The notes: generated by a model not told the origin, from the sequence alone. Shown: positions 20,791-32,110, counted from the stretch's first letter. The stretch is 64,000 bases of DNA from Mycoplasma_N cavipharyngis (GCF_042984175.1 NZ_CP155569.1:1-64000); one strand, 5' to 3'. Made by a program: numbers and translations.

Positions 20791-21942
20791 TTATTTTATT
20801 TGTTCTGTACTAAAAACTTTTTGAATTAATTCTTTTTTATTTTCTTCTCAAACTGGTAATTGACGGGTTTTATGCAACTTTGATTGCTCATTTTTTTTAG
20901 TTCACGTACTTAATAAATTAGTTTTTTTATTAATTAATTTGCTTCAAGAACGACTTTGAAAATTAATTACTTTTAAGTTTTTATCTGATAATAGTTCTAA
21001 ATTAAATTTAGAATAATCAACGTGATTTTTATAAGCTAAAAAATAATCACTAATTGGATTAGTTGGTTGGTGTGATCATAAATAATCATTTTCATTTAAC
21101 CACTGAATTCATTTTGATTGGTTTGGTAAAATAATTTGTGGTTCTTGATCATCACGATCATGATCTTTTAATAAGTTTTCTAATGATTCTTTTGAAGTTG
21201 CTGTTAAATAAACATATTTGTATAATTCTGGATCATAACAATTAACTCCAAGATACAAACAATTTTTTCTAGGATTAATTTTAAGTGTTTTAGCAATTTT
21301 AAATAAAGCATTAACCCGTTTAGCATTTTTAGGAGTAATGTATAAGTGCTGATCTGAAACAAAAATATCAGATTCAACAATTAAATTCATTTTTGATAAA
21401 AAATCATTTTTAATTTCAATCATTTTCTCTTGATTAGCTTCAGGAAAAATAATTTCTACTCCACTAACTTCTAGTGCATCAATCGCATTTAAAAAATCAT
21501 TTCATTTTTGATAAAAAACAACTAATTTAATTCCTTCATTAAAAGTTTTATTTGTGAAATATTTACTAACTCAATTATTTAATTCATAAGAAATTTTCTG
21601 ACCCTTAACATCATTAATAACAACATATAAATCACGTAATGTAGCAATATGAGCAATCGTTTTGACATCATCAATGGCAAACTTAATTTTAAACATTTGT
21701 GAATCTGCTGCAATATTGTAAATAATTGCTCCTGAATTAGCAATTAAATAACCACTACGTAAATTTAGTTTTTTAATTTCTTTAACAGAATCAACTAAAT
21801 TTTCATTAGTCATAATAATTAAATTTTGTTCGCCACTAATTCGTTGTAATAAGTGTTTCATGTTATTTCGAGTATCAAGATCATATTCGAAATTATGAAA
21901 AAAATCAACGTCAATGACAATTAATTTAGAGTCAAAAATCAT
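20791..21942 (-). CDS. Divergent HAD-like protein with C-terminal extension
   Basis: ATG 21942 to TAA 20791 encodes 383 residues, starting 5 bases after thrS and so in the same operon. The N-terminus (SKLIVIDVDFF) resembles the DxD nucleophile loop of haloacid-dehalogenase phosphatases of the Cof type, but the usual G-T-L-L after DxD is missing. LIIMTNENLVDSVKEIKKL resembles the second motif and GYLIANSGAIIYNI the N-G-A-x-I stretch of Cof proteins. The last about 130 residues are Lys/Asn/Trp-rich and match nothing I know. Assignment to the HAD fold is moderate; activity is doubtful. Confidence 0.55.
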
Positions 21943-21947
21943 ATTTT

Positions 21948-23708
21948 TTATTCAATTTTAGTTTTTGGTTTTTGATTTAAACTAGTTAGTTTAACAATGA
22001 AATCATCCAAACTAATTTTAACTGTTTTTTCATTACCATATTGACGAAAATTAATTTGTGATAAATAATTAGCTTCTTGATCACCAATAACAATTTGATA
22101 AGGAATTTTTTGCAATTGTGCACTACGAATTTTTTTGCTTAAACGCTCATTAGTATCATCAATTACTGCTCGAATTTGTTTTTGTTGTAATTGAGCTTTT
22201 AATTCTAATGCTGCAGTTAAATGTTTTTGATGATTCACAGGCAAAATAATTACTTGTTTTGGTGCTAATCAAAAAGGTAAAACCCCTTTGTATTGCTCTA
22301 ATAACAAAGCAAAAAAACGTTCTAAAGTACCAATAATGCCAATATGAATTAAAATGGGTGTTTTAGCATCACCATTTTCATCAATGTAAGTTAAATTAAA
22401 TTTTTTAGGTAATAAAAAATCTAATTGAATTGTTGCAATCGTAATTAATTTCTTACTAATTGTTCGCATTTGAAAATCAATTTTAGGACCATAAAATGCT
22501 GCTTCACCAACTACAGGATGATAATTAATTCCTAAACGTTCTAAAGCTTGTTTTAATTGACTTTCAGATTGTTGTCACATGATTGGATCATCAATAAATT
22601 TGATCTTATCATTAGGATCATGTAAAGCTAGATCAATTTGATCAAAACTAATTTTAAAACCACTAGCTGCAGTTTTAATCATACTATAAGCAGTATTAAT
22701 TAAATCATTAATTTGGTTTTTGGCAATAAAAGCATGATTGTCAATAATTTCCATACAACGAACCCGTTCTAAACCAGTTAATCCTCCAGAGTGTTCATAA
22801 CGGTGTAACACAGCATTTTCACCATAAATTTTGGGCAACATTTTATATGATCATAAGTTTTTTTGAAATAAAACGATATGGTGTGGACAAGTCATTGGTC
22901 TTAAAATATAAGCCTTATTTTCAAGCACAATTGGTGGAAAAATATTTTCTTGATAATGATCTCAATGACCTGAAGTTTGATAAAGTTCTTGTGAGCCTAA
23001 AATTGGTGTTGTTACTAAATCAACTTGATGAGCCATTTGAATTTCATTAACAAATTGTTTAATTAAATTTCTTGTAATATTACCATCTTCTAATCACATT
23101 GGTAATCCTGCACCAATAATTGGATCAAAACTAAATAGGTTTAAATCTGATCCTAATTTCCGATGATCATACATTTTTAAATCTTCTAAAATTTGTAAAT
23201 GATTAACAAGATCATCAGGATGATCAAAAGCAACACCATAAATTCTTGTTAAACTAGCTTGATTACTATCATTGCGCCAGTAAGCAGCAGAAATTTTTAA
23301 TAATTCAAAAGCTTTAATTTCTGCAGTATTTTTAATATGACCACCCTTACATAAATCAAAAAAATTCGATCCAGTATAAACAACTTGTAAATCTTCTTGA
23401 TCTAAACTATTAATGATTTCTGTTTTATAAGGATTATTTTGATAAAAAGTTAACAATTCTTTTTTTGATTTTAATTGCTCACTAAATGGTAGTTTTTGAT
23501 TAATAATTTGTTGCATTACTTTTTTGATTTTTTTAAAATCTTTACTTGAAACAACTTCATTACCAAAATCAACATCATAATAAAACCCTTCAGCAATAGC
23601 AGGACCAATTGCTAGTTTAGCATTAGGATAAAGTTGTAATAATGCTTGAGCTAATACATGAGCAGCACTATGATTAATTTCATATTTAATTTCAGGAAAA
23701 TGGTTCAT
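21948..23708 (-). CDS. thrS: Threonyl-tRNA synthetase
   Basis: ATG 23708 to the stop at 21948 encodes 586 residues. The protein begins directly with the editing domain, so the N-terminal TGS domain of larger ThrRS enzymes is absent. The editing site looks intact: HSAAH (HxxxH) near residue 13 and CKGGH (CxxxH) near residue 120. The class II core shows RPMTCPHHI with a zinc Cys, HRYEHSGGLTGLERVR as motif 2, and IGIIGTLERF as motif 3, preceded by the third zinc ligand. The C-terminal anticodon domain follows. It charges tRNA-Thr. It lies between asnS and the HAD-like gene. Confidence 0.93.
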
Positions 23709-23732
23709 AAAAATAACAGATTGATTTTTTAA

Positions 23733-25100
23733 TTAAAAATTCATTTGTTGATAAGTTCGCGGGAATGGCAAAGCGTCTTTAATATTTTCAGTTCCTGTAA
23801 CATACATCACTAAACGATCAAAACCTAAACCAAAACCAGCTGATCGATAATAACCATATTTTCTTAAATCTAAATATCATTGTAATGATTCAATTGGAAT
23901 GTTTAGTTCTTGACAGCGTTTTTTTAGAACATCATAACGATATTCTCGTTCAGACCCACCGACTAATTCACCAACACCAGGAACTAGTAAATCAGTTGCA
24001 GCAACAGTAATTTGATCATCATTAACTTTCATATAAAAAGCTTTTAAGGATTTAGGATAGTTATAAATGAAAACAGGGCCTTTAATTACTTTTTCACACA
24101 AATAACGTTCGTGTTCAGTTTTTAGATCCATACCAAATTCAATTCGTGATTCTTCAAACTTAACTAAGTTGGCTTTAATATCATTTTTAAGCACATCAAT
24201 TGCTTGCTGATAACTCATACTAGCAAATTTTTGATGCAGAATCCGATTTAAATTATTAATTAAATCTGGTTTTTGGTTTGCTTTAGCTAAATAATTTAGT
24301 TCAGGCTTACAATTAACTAAAATGTGTGATAATAAATGTTTCACTAAACATTCAATTAAAACAAAATTATCTTCTAAAGTAGCAAAACTAACTTCAGGTT
24401 CTAACATTCAAAATTCAGCTGCATGACGACTAGTAAAAGATTTTTCAGCTCTAAAAGTTGGACCAAAAGTATAAACTCGTTTAAATCCTAAAGCATATGC
24501 TTCAGCATGTAATTGTCCTGAAACTGATAAATGTCCTGGTTTTTTAAAAAACTCTTGGTTGTGATCAACTGGTTTAATTTGAAACGTTTCACCAGCACCT
24601 TCACAATCAATTCCAGTAAAAATTGGCGCATGAAGTCACATAAAATTTAGTTTACTAAAAAACTCATTAATAGCAACACACAATTGGTTTCTTACTAATT
24701 GAATTGCTTGATAAAACTTAGTACGATGACGCACATGAGCAATTGAGCGTAAAAATTCAACAGTTTGTTCTTTTTTTTGAATTGGAAAATTGTGACAAGA
24801 AGCTAATAAAACAACTTCTTTAGCAACTAGTTCATATGGTTGAGCAGCATTTGGTGTTTTCTTAAAATTACCACTAATTCTAACTGCAGCACCAAGTTCT
24901 AGTTTTAGTGCATCATTAAATCCTAGTGTATCATGTTCTTTATAAACTACTTGTAAGTCTTCAAGACATGAACCATCATTAATGTTTAAAAAGCCTAATG
25001 ATTTACCACTTTTACGATTATGATTAACTCAACCAACAACGTTAATGAATTCTAATTTATCTTGTTGTTCTCTAAGATCTTTAATATCAATAATTTGCAT
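23733..25100 (-). CDS. asnS: Asparaginyl-tRNA synthetase
   Basis: ATG 25100 to TAA 23733 encodes 455 residues. An OB-fold anticodon domain leads (INVVGWVNHNRKSGKSLGFL), followed by the class II core: FGPTFRAEKSFTSRHAAEFW is motif 2 with the AsnRS-type sequence, and MLEPEVSFATLED follows. The C-terminus DALPFPRTYQQMNF is the classical AsnRS ending with motif 3 nearby. The FRAE-x-S/N and PFPRT forms separate it from AspRS. It attaches Asn to tRNA-Asn. The thrS start lies 24 bases downstream. Confidence 0.93.
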
Positions 25101-25111
25101 AATTAATAATT

Positions 25112-25576
25112 TTATTTCTTTTGTTCTAACTTACTAATTTTTTCAATTCGTTGACAGTGTCTTCCACCTTCAAATTCAGTGGTTAAAAAAGTTTTAATAA
25201 TTTCTCTATTATCATCAAAACTACTAAATCGTGATGATAAGCATAAAACATTAGCATGATCGTGCGCAATTGCATAATAAGCCAATTCCTTACGATCAAC
25301 TAATGCTGCTCGAATTTGAGCAAACTTATTAGCAGCAATACTAACACCAACACCTGAACCACAAATAATAATGCCATAACTTTGAGTATCATTTTGAACT
25401 TTTTGACAAACATTAGCTGCAATATCAGGATAATCACAAGCTTGAAAACTATTAGTTCCTAAGTCTTCAAAAGGACAATCAATTTCTGCTAAAAAACGCT
25501 TCATATCTTCTTTTTGACCATAACCAGCATGATCTGCACCAAGATATACTTTTTTAACTTGTAGTTTTAGTTTCAT
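25112..25576 (-). CDS. rpiB: Ribose-5-phosphate isomerase B
   Basis: The 154-residue protein has the RpiB/LacAB fold signature: YLGADHAGYGQKED at the N-terminus, where Asp-His bind the substrate phosphate region, and IIICGSGVGVSIAANK with the catalytic Cys of the RpiB group. GGRHCQRIEKI at the end matches the phosphate-binding C-terminal loop. It interconverts ribose-5-phosphate and ribulose-5-phosphate in the pentose phosphate pathway. A good Shine-Dalgarno (AAAGGAAG) precedes ATG 25576. Its first 23 bases overlap the upstream membrane-protein gene. Confidence 0.92.
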   Translation of the reverse strand: MKLKLQVKKVYLGADHAGYGQKEDMKRFLAEIDCPFEDLGTNSFQACDYPDIAANVCQKVQNDTQSYGIIICGSGVGVSIAANKFAQIRAALVDRKELAYYAIAHDHANVLCLSSRFSSFDDNREIIKTFLTTEFEGGRHCQRIEKISKLEQKK

Positions 25577-26297
25577 TGTTTTCTTCCTTTAAATTATTGC
25601 GTTGATAATCAGCAACAAAATAACTTCATTTATTAACATTCGTTTTTTGAAATGCTGATTTATTTTTACTAGCAATTTCATCTCAAGAATGATGGTAATT
25701 AAACAACTGGTTAGAAAATTGTTTAATTACATCTTCATTTTCATAACGAAAAACATGGTATGCTAAACTAAATTGGAAAAACGATCATAACACTAAAGTA
25801 ACAATATTACTAATACCAATAAAAGTTAAAAAAATTCCTAAAAATCCAACATTAGAAATATTGCCAATTAAACTAAAATTATTAGCGCCAATGCTATGAG
25901 CGTTTTTAGCAACAACATAAGTAATAATAATTGCAACAAAATAAAATGTTTGACTTAATATTGAAAAATAAGCACCATTTCTTAAATATCTTGTTGGGTT
26001 TTTAGTAAGATTAGATAAGACAACTTTGGTTTTTTTAAAAAGATAATCTTTATTTGCTAATCACAAATAAAGACTCATTAAAACAAAATTAATTGTAATT
26101 GTTAAAAATAAGTATACTGGATAAAATGCTGTTTGTAATAAATCAGGATTTAAAAATCTGATTAAAATCATATAAATTGCTAAAAAGAAAAAAATTAAGA
26201 CAACTGATACTAAAGCAAAATATCAGTATCAAATTTTTCATTTAAACTCAGGCAATTGATTTTGGTTTGTAATTTTTTGATTGGATCGCTCAGACAT
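25554..26297 (-). CDS. Conserved-looking integral membrane protein, unknown function
   Basis: ATG 26297 to TAA 25554 encodes 247 residues, Trp-rich with most Trp as TGA. About four or five hydrophobic segments lie between residues 20 and 190: a first about 25-48 (WYWYFALVSVVLIFFFLAIY), a second about 58-80, a third around 105-130 and a fourth about 150-180. The C-terminal about 65 residues are hydrophilic and charged. The start shares one base with the rsmE stop (TAATG) and the end overlaps rpiB, so translation is coupled. I do not recognise the family. Confidence 0.7.
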
Positions 26298-27004
26298 TAA
26301 TTAAATACTTCCATCATAAAATACCAATAATTAATTAAACTAATCGCTGCTGTTTCACTGCGAAGAATATTATCATTCAATTTTATACTAATAACTTTAT
26401 CTTTTAAAATTTCAAATTCATGAGTTGCAAATCCAGCACTAGGTCCAACAATTAAAGCAGCATTTTTAATTTTTTTATTAACTAATTGGTTGTTAATTTT
26501 TTGATTTCTACAACGTTCATCAGCTAATAAAACAATTTGATAATCTTTCAATTGCTCTATCATCTCTTTAAACTGAATTGGTTGCTTAACTTCAGGTAAA
26601 TAATATCGGTTTGCTTGCTTAGCAGCGCTAATAATAATTTTATTTAAACGTTCAATTCGAATCAGATCATTTTTTTGACTGTAGTGAAAATAAACGGGAA
26701 TAAAACAATCACAACCTAATTCAGTTAGTTTTTCTACCATTAAATCCCAATTTTTTTGCTTACTAACTGGTAAATAAAAAGTCGTCTGATAATTTTTAGT
26801 TGTTAGTGGCATTTTTGCTAAAATCAAACAAGCAATTTGATTAGAACTAATTTGATCAACTTGACATAAATATGGTTGGTTTTGATAAACACAACAAACT
26901 TTTTCTTGCAACTTAATTCTTAAAACATTAACAGCATGATGATAATCTTCTGCTGACAAATATAAAAGATCATTAATTTTAGTTTTAACAAAAAATTGAC
27001 GCAT
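26297..27004 (-). CDS. rsmE: 16S rRNA (uracil-1498-N3)-methyltransferase RsmE
   Basis: A 235-residue SPOUT-class methyltransferase. The N-terminal PUA-like part contains HHAVNVLRI, the RsmE hallmark (H-x-x-V/I-L-R). The knotted SAM-binding region shows KLTELGCD, then IIISAAKQANRYYLP (the E/A-Q-x-x-R segment), AALIVGPSAGFATHE (the GPEGG-like loop, here GPSAG) and LNDNILRSETAAI (L-G-x-x-I-L-R-x-E-T-A). It methylates U1498 in the decoding site. The start overlaps the nusB stop by one base. The Ser in GPSAG replaces the usual Glu. Confidence 0.9.
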   Translation of the reverse strand: MRQFFVKTKINDLLYLSAEDYHHAVNVLRIKLQEKVCCVYQNQPYLCQVDQISSNQIACLILAKMPLTTKNYQTTFYLPVSKQKNWDLMVEKLTELGCDCFIPVYFHYSQKNDLIRIERLNKIIISAAKQANRYYLPEVKQPIQFKEMIEQLKDYQIVLLADERCRNQKINNQLVNKKIKNAALIVGPSAGFATHEFEILKDKVISIKLNDNILRSETAAISLINYWYFMMEVFN

Positions 27005-27414
27005 TATAAACTTTTAAAATAATTCTCTAAAACAGCATTAACTAATTTATACTCACATTCACTAGAATATTTTTGTGTTGTAATTACTGCTTGTTGAATT
27101 AAAACGTTTTTCGGAGTATTTTTAACGTGATATTCAGCAACTGCTTCAAGAATAATTGATAATGTTGTTTGCTCAAGTCGATTAATCGTTCAATCACTTC
27201 TTAAAAATGCTGAAATTTGTTTAATTAATTGAAATTTATTAGCTAAATAATAATCAAAAATTGATTTTTCAAAATCAGTTCACTGATCATAATTAATGAT
27301 CCGTGATTTATAGCCTCTTAGAGGAATTGCAAAAATTAAATCCGAAAAAATTGTTTCAATGACAAATATTCTTCTTTTTCAAAAGGGCAACCTTTCAGGT
27401 TGATCAGTACTCAT
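27004..27414 (-). CDS. nusB: Transcription antitermination factor NusB
   Basis: ATG 27414 to TAA 27004 encodes 136 residues, a normal NusB length. The all-helical pattern fits: WTINRLEQTTLSIILEAVAEY, then TPKNVLIQQAVITTQKY and KLVNAVLENYFKSL, which align with the conserved NusB core (R-x-x-x-x-I/L-x-L-A-x-x-E, P-x-x-V-x-I-x-E-x-V-x-x-A/S-x-x-x, F-V-N-x-V-L). NusB with S10 supports transcription of rRNA operons. The N-terminal half is divergent. It overlaps rsmE by one base, indicating coupled translation. Confidence 0.75.
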
Positions 27415-27418
27415 ATTT

Positions 27419-28126
27419 TTATTGTTCTTTTTCTTTTCTTTGTAAATATACTTTAAAATTGTGGTTTTTTAACCAACGGTAATGAATCATTTCATTTCTT
27501 CAAAAACCTAAAATGACATATTTTTTATTTTTGTCTAATAATTTTAAGTTTTTTTGATCATCAAAATTATCCATATAAATAAATTGCTGGTGAAATTGAT
27601 AAAATTGATCTACTTCTTTATTATAAATAAAAACTAAAACTTGAATTTGCTTCTTAGTTAGTAACTGAATAATTTTTTTGTTAGTTAAAAAATTAATTCG
27701 ATATTCTAAACCTAAAATATTTTTAAAATCATTTCAAGTTAATAAACTAAGTATTTTTTTTCAATGATTTTTTTGATAAATTAGTTTGCAGTATCAATAT
27801 TTGGTTGATAAATAATTTAATCAATGTTTCATATTTTATCTAGGTAAAGATTTTTTATAAACAAAAGTAAGGATGATATATTTTTTTGCTTCTACTTTAA
27901 CTAAAGCATAAACTGGCTCATCTTTATTTCAAAATTCTTCACTTAAAATGCAATAATCCAATTCGGGGGCACTGATATAATTAATTTCATATGCATCTTC
28001 AACAGCTTTAGTTATTATATAATCTAAATTGATTGAATCAACATTTTTTAGCATTGGAATTCTTTCTTGAGCACGAGTTCTAGCATGTTCAGTTAAAACA
28101 AATTTAGTTCTATGATAAAAGTGCAT
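27419..28126 (-). CDS. Hypothetical basic protein (235 aa), first gene of the nusB-thrS operon
   Basis: ATG 28126 to TAA 27419 encodes 235 residues, ending 4 bases before nusB. The N-terminal FVLTEHARTRAQERIPML has the look of the T-x-H-A-x-x-R-x-x-E-R motif seen in small RelE/DUF4258-like proteins, but the rest does not follow. The remainder is rich in Trp, Tyr, Lys and Asn with alternating hydrophobic strands (KKYIILTFVYKK, KYVILGFWRNE) and no transmembrane segment. I cannot name it. It probably opens the long minus-strand operon that continues to the HAD-like gene. Confidence 0.65.
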
Positions 28127-28213
28127 TTTAAGAATACCTGACTGAATATTTGTTTTAATTATAAATCAAAGCAAATAACTACAAAAAATTATTTACTTTT
28201 TTAATCATCATCA

Positions 28214-28241
28214 CTAATAATTTTTGGTTAAAAATTATTAG
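28214..28241. repeat. 12-bp inverted repeat upstream of the nusB operon
   Basis: CTAATAATTTTT (28214-28225) pairs perfectly with AAAAATTATTAG (28230-28241) around a 4-base loop. It sits in the 257-base gap between the EzrA-like gene and the hypothetical gene, both on the minus strand. It could terminate the EzrA-like transcript, although no T run follows on that strand, or serve as an operator. The rest of 28127-28383 is A/T-rich with nothing recognisable. Confidence 0.4.
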
Positions 28242-28383
28242 AAATTTATTAATTATAGTTATTAAATTAGTAGTTTGACTAATTTTTCAATTGAAAAACA
28301 AGTTAATTTTTTAATCTTAAAAAAATGATCATTATTAATAATTTACTAATCTAATTTTAGTGCTTTAGATGACAATTAATCTT

Positions 28384-30135
28384 TTAGTTTGCTTTCTTTT
28401 TGCGATAAAAAAGATTAGAAAATTTTTTATTAGAATTAGTTGATTTTTTAATTAATTCTGATGATAGTTCAATAATTTTATTTTGACACCAAATAATTGC
28501 ATCAAACCATTTTCTTTTATTAATAATTTCTAAAATGATTTGGTTTAAATTACTATCAAACTTATTGTTTTTATTAGTTAGTGTGTACCAGTAGCGATAA
28601 AGTTTTTGAGCAAATAGTTTATGACCAAGAACATTAGCAATCACTTCTTTATAAAAATCAATGCTTTCAGCAAAAGTTTCATATTCTTGATCAACAATTA
28701 AGGCTTCATCATAACTAGATAAAATTCGTTCAATAAATTTATTAGCTTCATCAAGATAGTTACTAATACTTTGAATTAATGAATCATCTGGTTCTAATAA
28801 GTTTTTTGCATAATCTAAAATTTGGATTAAAAAGATTTTAGCGGTTCAGAATTTTTTAACAATCATTTTAAATTGATCGTTTGATTGATAAATTTCTTGA
28901 TTTAAATCACTTAAGTTCAAATTGGTTGCTACTAACAATTTGGCAATTTCAGTATTAAATTTTAGTAAATCGCGATTAGTTGTTTGGGATAAATTGTCTT
29001 TAGCATTATTTAAGTTTTTGACATTTAAACTTAAGTTTCGAATTGATTCAAACAATTTATCTGATTTTTCAAAAATAGCAACACTAGAATTTTCTAACTC
29101 TTGTTTTCATTCTTTAATAATTGCTCCAGCCCATCTGACAAATGACTCAAGCATGTAACTGCTTTTATTAATAATTTCTTCTTCTAAAATTTTTTGATTT
29201 AATAATTCTTGCTCAACTTTACTTAAATGAATTTTCGCATCATAAAAAAAGGCTGACTCAAGCATTAAGTTAATAATTTTTTTCGTTTTAGTAAATTCAC
29301 CTTTTTTTAGAGCAACTAAAGTATTTTCATAATTAGTGCTAATTAGTTTATCACTTTGATTAATATCTTTTAATTCTTGAGCTGAAAAGTGCAAATTTAG
29401 TTCGTTTTTAGTTTTTTGGGCATTTTGAAAAACATCAGCAATTTTCTGCATTTTTTTTCAGTTTTCATAAGCATTAGAATTTCATTTAGCATAAATACAA
29501 ATGTTTCTGACAACTTCTTCAAATTTTTCTAACAATTCTTGTTTATTAACAACACTAATCAAAAAATTAATTTGTTTTAAATCATTTTTAATAATGTCAA
29601 TTAAACGGAATAAGTTTTTGTTAAAAAAATCTTGAGGCAACAAATTCTTAATATAAAAATTATCTATTTCAACAAAGATTTGTCTTAATTGAATTAGTAA
29701 TTTTAAACTACTTTCTTTAAACGCTTTTGAATCTAAGGCATTTTTATCAATATTAGTAATTGATTCTTTTAACATTGCAACATCATTCTTAATTATGTTG
29801 AATCTTTTTTTATAATTGCTAAAATCAGATTCATTTTTAATTTTTCGCAGTAGAAAAATATTTTGTTTAGTAATTTTTAAATTTTGTTCATGCACTTTAA
29901 TCGATCGTTTTAAAAAGTGAACAATCGAATTTAAGTGATAATCTTTTGTTGTTATTGAATTGATATATTTTTCTCTTTTAACGACTTGACTATTTTCTAA
30001 ACGGTTAAATTGAATCAATAATTTATTTTCTTCTCGTTGAATTAATCAAATTTTTAATCATAAAAGAAAAATAATTAAAAAAATAGTGATGAATAAAATC
30101 GCTATTGTTAATAATGCGATTTGTAGAAAATTCAT
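28384..30135 (-). CDS. EzrA-like membrane-anchored coiled-coil protein
   Basis: ATG 30135 to the stop at 28384 gives 583 residues in one frame across four TGA-Trp codons. A single N-terminal transmembrane helix (about residues 4-28, FLQIALLTIAILFITIFL) is followed by about 550 residues of charged, helical sequence rich in Lys, Glu, Asn, Leu and Ile, with heptad-like spacing. Topology, length and composition match EzrA (about 562 residues), the membrane-anchored, spectrin-like regulator of the FtsZ ring in Firmicutes. The sequence is too diverged for me to be sure; another coiled-coil scaffold is possible. It diverges from rpsB. Confidence 0.5.
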
Positions 30136-30324
30136 GATTAAACTTTTTCAATTTTTATTCTAAAATTTTGATATTTCTAATATAATATTTTAGTTAATTT
30201 TTTTATTGCAAAATTATTACATTTAATAAGTAATTTTAAATTAAAAAGTTAATCTTTATTGTCTATTTTTTAAAAATCTTAAAATTTGATAATAACGATT
30301 CAATTAATTATTATAGAGGCAAAA

Positions 30325-31311
30325 ATGTCAAATTCAAAAACCGAAGTTGAATCAGTAGTTGCTGAAAATACTGAGCAAGCCCGCAACGATCATCGTGTTG
30401 AGGAAGCTAATTCAACTGCATCAGAAAATTTAGATCAAGATAAGAAAAAAATCGAAACCAATCCTTTAGTACCACTATCAAAACTAATTAATGGCGGTGT
30501 TCACATTGGGCTTAAACCAAATAAATGGAATCCAAAAATGAAACCATTTATTTATACAAAAAAATTTAATCACATTATTGATATTCGTAAATCAATGAGT
30601 TTTTTAAACACATCATTTCAATATTTAGTTGATTTGGTTCGTGCAGGTGGTGAAGCGCTTTTTGTTGGTACTAAAAACAAATTAATTAGTGAACTAATTA
30701 AATCAGTTTGTGAAAAAAATAACATTTATTATGTAACCCAGAGATGATTGGGTGGAACTTTAACCAACTTTAAGCACATTTCTTTTTCAATTAAGAAATT
30801 AAATTCTCTAAACACCTTATTAGCAGACGAAAAATTGCAAGAAGGTCGAACTAAAAAAGAAATTCTTGATTTAACTCGTGAACGTGATAAATTAGAAAAA
30901 TTTTATGGTGGAATTAAAAAAATGACAAAACTTCCTCAAGTTTTAGTCTGTTTTGATCCCGTAGAAGATAAAAACTGTATTTTAGAAGCTAGAAAAATGG
31001 GCATTCCTGTTATTGGAATTGCTAATACTAATGCTGATCCGACAATCATTGATTTTATTATCCCTGCTAATAATTTTTCGATTCGTTCAGCCTACATTCT
31101 TGTTAATGTTTTAGCTGATGCTGTATTGTATGTTAATCAAAGTCCAACAACAATTGCTTTTAGAAGTGAAGATGAAATTGTTTTACCAGAAATTCAATCA
31201 AGAAATTATGGTTCAAAATCAAAACGAACAACCTTACCTTCATCCCATCATAGAAAAAATCAATTTACACCAATTAATAAAAACATTACAACTGAAAAAA
31301 GAACTGCTTAA
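30325..31311 (+). CDS. rpsB: 30S ribosomal protein S2 with N- and C-terminal extensions
   Basis: Start ATG 30325 (MSNSKTEVESVV) follows the GAGG Shine-Dalgarno at about 30315; an upstream in-frame ATG at 30286 is not preceded by one. A TGA at 30745-30747 is Trp, in the conserved R-W-L-G-G-T. The S2 core starts at about residue 50 (LINGGVHIGLKPNKWNPKMK), then VGTKNKL, RWLGGTLTNF and GIPVIGIANTNADP. The 328-residue length exceeds the usual about 230-260: about 45 acidic residues precede the core and about 45 basic, Ser/Arg/Lys-rich residues follow it. Unlike many bacteria, tsf is not next to it. Confidence 0.93.
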
Positions 31312-31387
31312 AGTAATTTAGTTGTTATCAATTTAAAACAAACAATTTAATTTGTTAAAATAAAATATTAATTTATTTTATTTTAAT

Positions 31388-31464
31388 GCGCCAGTAGCTC
31401 AGTAGGATAGAGCACAAGCCTTCTAAGCTTGGGGTCAGGGGTTCGAATCCCTTTTGGCGCGCCA
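31388..31464 (+). tRNA. tRNA-Arg, anticodon UCU
   Basis: The 77-base cloverleaf has acceptor GCGCCAG/TTGGCGC, D stem GCTC/GAGC, anticodon stem CAAGC/GCTTG, T stem AGGGG/CCCTT, discriminator G and encoded CCA. The anticodon loop CTTCTAA gives TCT, reading AGA, the dominant arginine codon in A/T-rich mollicutes. It stands between rpsB and pth. Confidence 0.95.
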
Positions 31465-31492
31465 TTATATAATTTCTTAATGATTAATCAAG

Positions 31493-31520
31493 ACAACTAT
31501 TAACCAATAGTTGTTTTTTT
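31493..31520 (+). terminator. Terminator after tRNA-Arg
   Basis: ACAACTATT (31493-31501) pairs with AATAGTTGT (31506-31514) around a 4-base loop, followed by a run of T. It lies 28 bases after the tRNA and 27 bases before the pth start. Confidence 0.85.
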
Positions 31521-31546
31521 ATTGCTGAAAATGCTAAAATTAAACA

Positions 31547-32110
31547 ATGAAAACAAAAATTATTTTTGGACTTGGCAATCCTGGTTGACAATACTATAAA
31601 ACTCGTCATAATATTGGATTTATTATTATTGATCACTTAATTAAAAAATTTGATTTTAGTAATTCAGCCAATCGTTTTATTGCCGAATGTGTTTATGGTT
31701 ACTATAATGATCAAACTAAAGTGATTTTGATTAAACCACAAACTTATATGAATTTATCTGGTGTTTGTGTTTTAAACATAATGCAATTTTTTAAAGTTAA
31801 CTTAAATGATATCTTAATCATTTATGATGATTTAGATTTAACTTTTGGCAAAATCAGAATGAAACAAAATGGTTCAGCTGGTGGACAAAAAGGTATGGCT
31901 GATATTATTGAAAAACTAAAAACAGATCAAATTTATAGAATTAAATTAGGAATTGGACCTAAAAAAGGCGATGCTAAAAATTTTGTTTTAAGTAATTTTA
32001 GTGATCAAGAACTTTTAGCTATTGAGCAAATGTCAAAAAAAGTTTTTATGGCATTAAAAATGTTTTTAGATGATCAAAAACCTGAAAAAATTATGAACTT
32101 TTTAAACTAG
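31547..32110 (+). CDS. pth: Peptidyl-tRNA hydrolase
   Basis: ATG 31547 to TAG 32110 encodes 187 residues, the usual length. Conserved sites are clear: GLGNPGWQYYKTRHNIGF with the catalytic His, KPQTYMNLSG with the substrate-binding Asn, YDDLDLTFGKIRMKQNGSAGGQKGM with the catalytic Asp region, and RIKLGIGPK. It releases tRNA from peptidyl-tRNA dropped by ribosomes. The W in GNPGW is a TGA codon. Its last about 20 bases overlap the out-of-frame tail of the convergent surface-protein gene. Confidence 0.95.

Noticed and set aside
31118..31321. 67-residue frame overlapping the end of rpsB
   Set aside because: Out-of-frame with the conserved S2 sequence and without a start signal.
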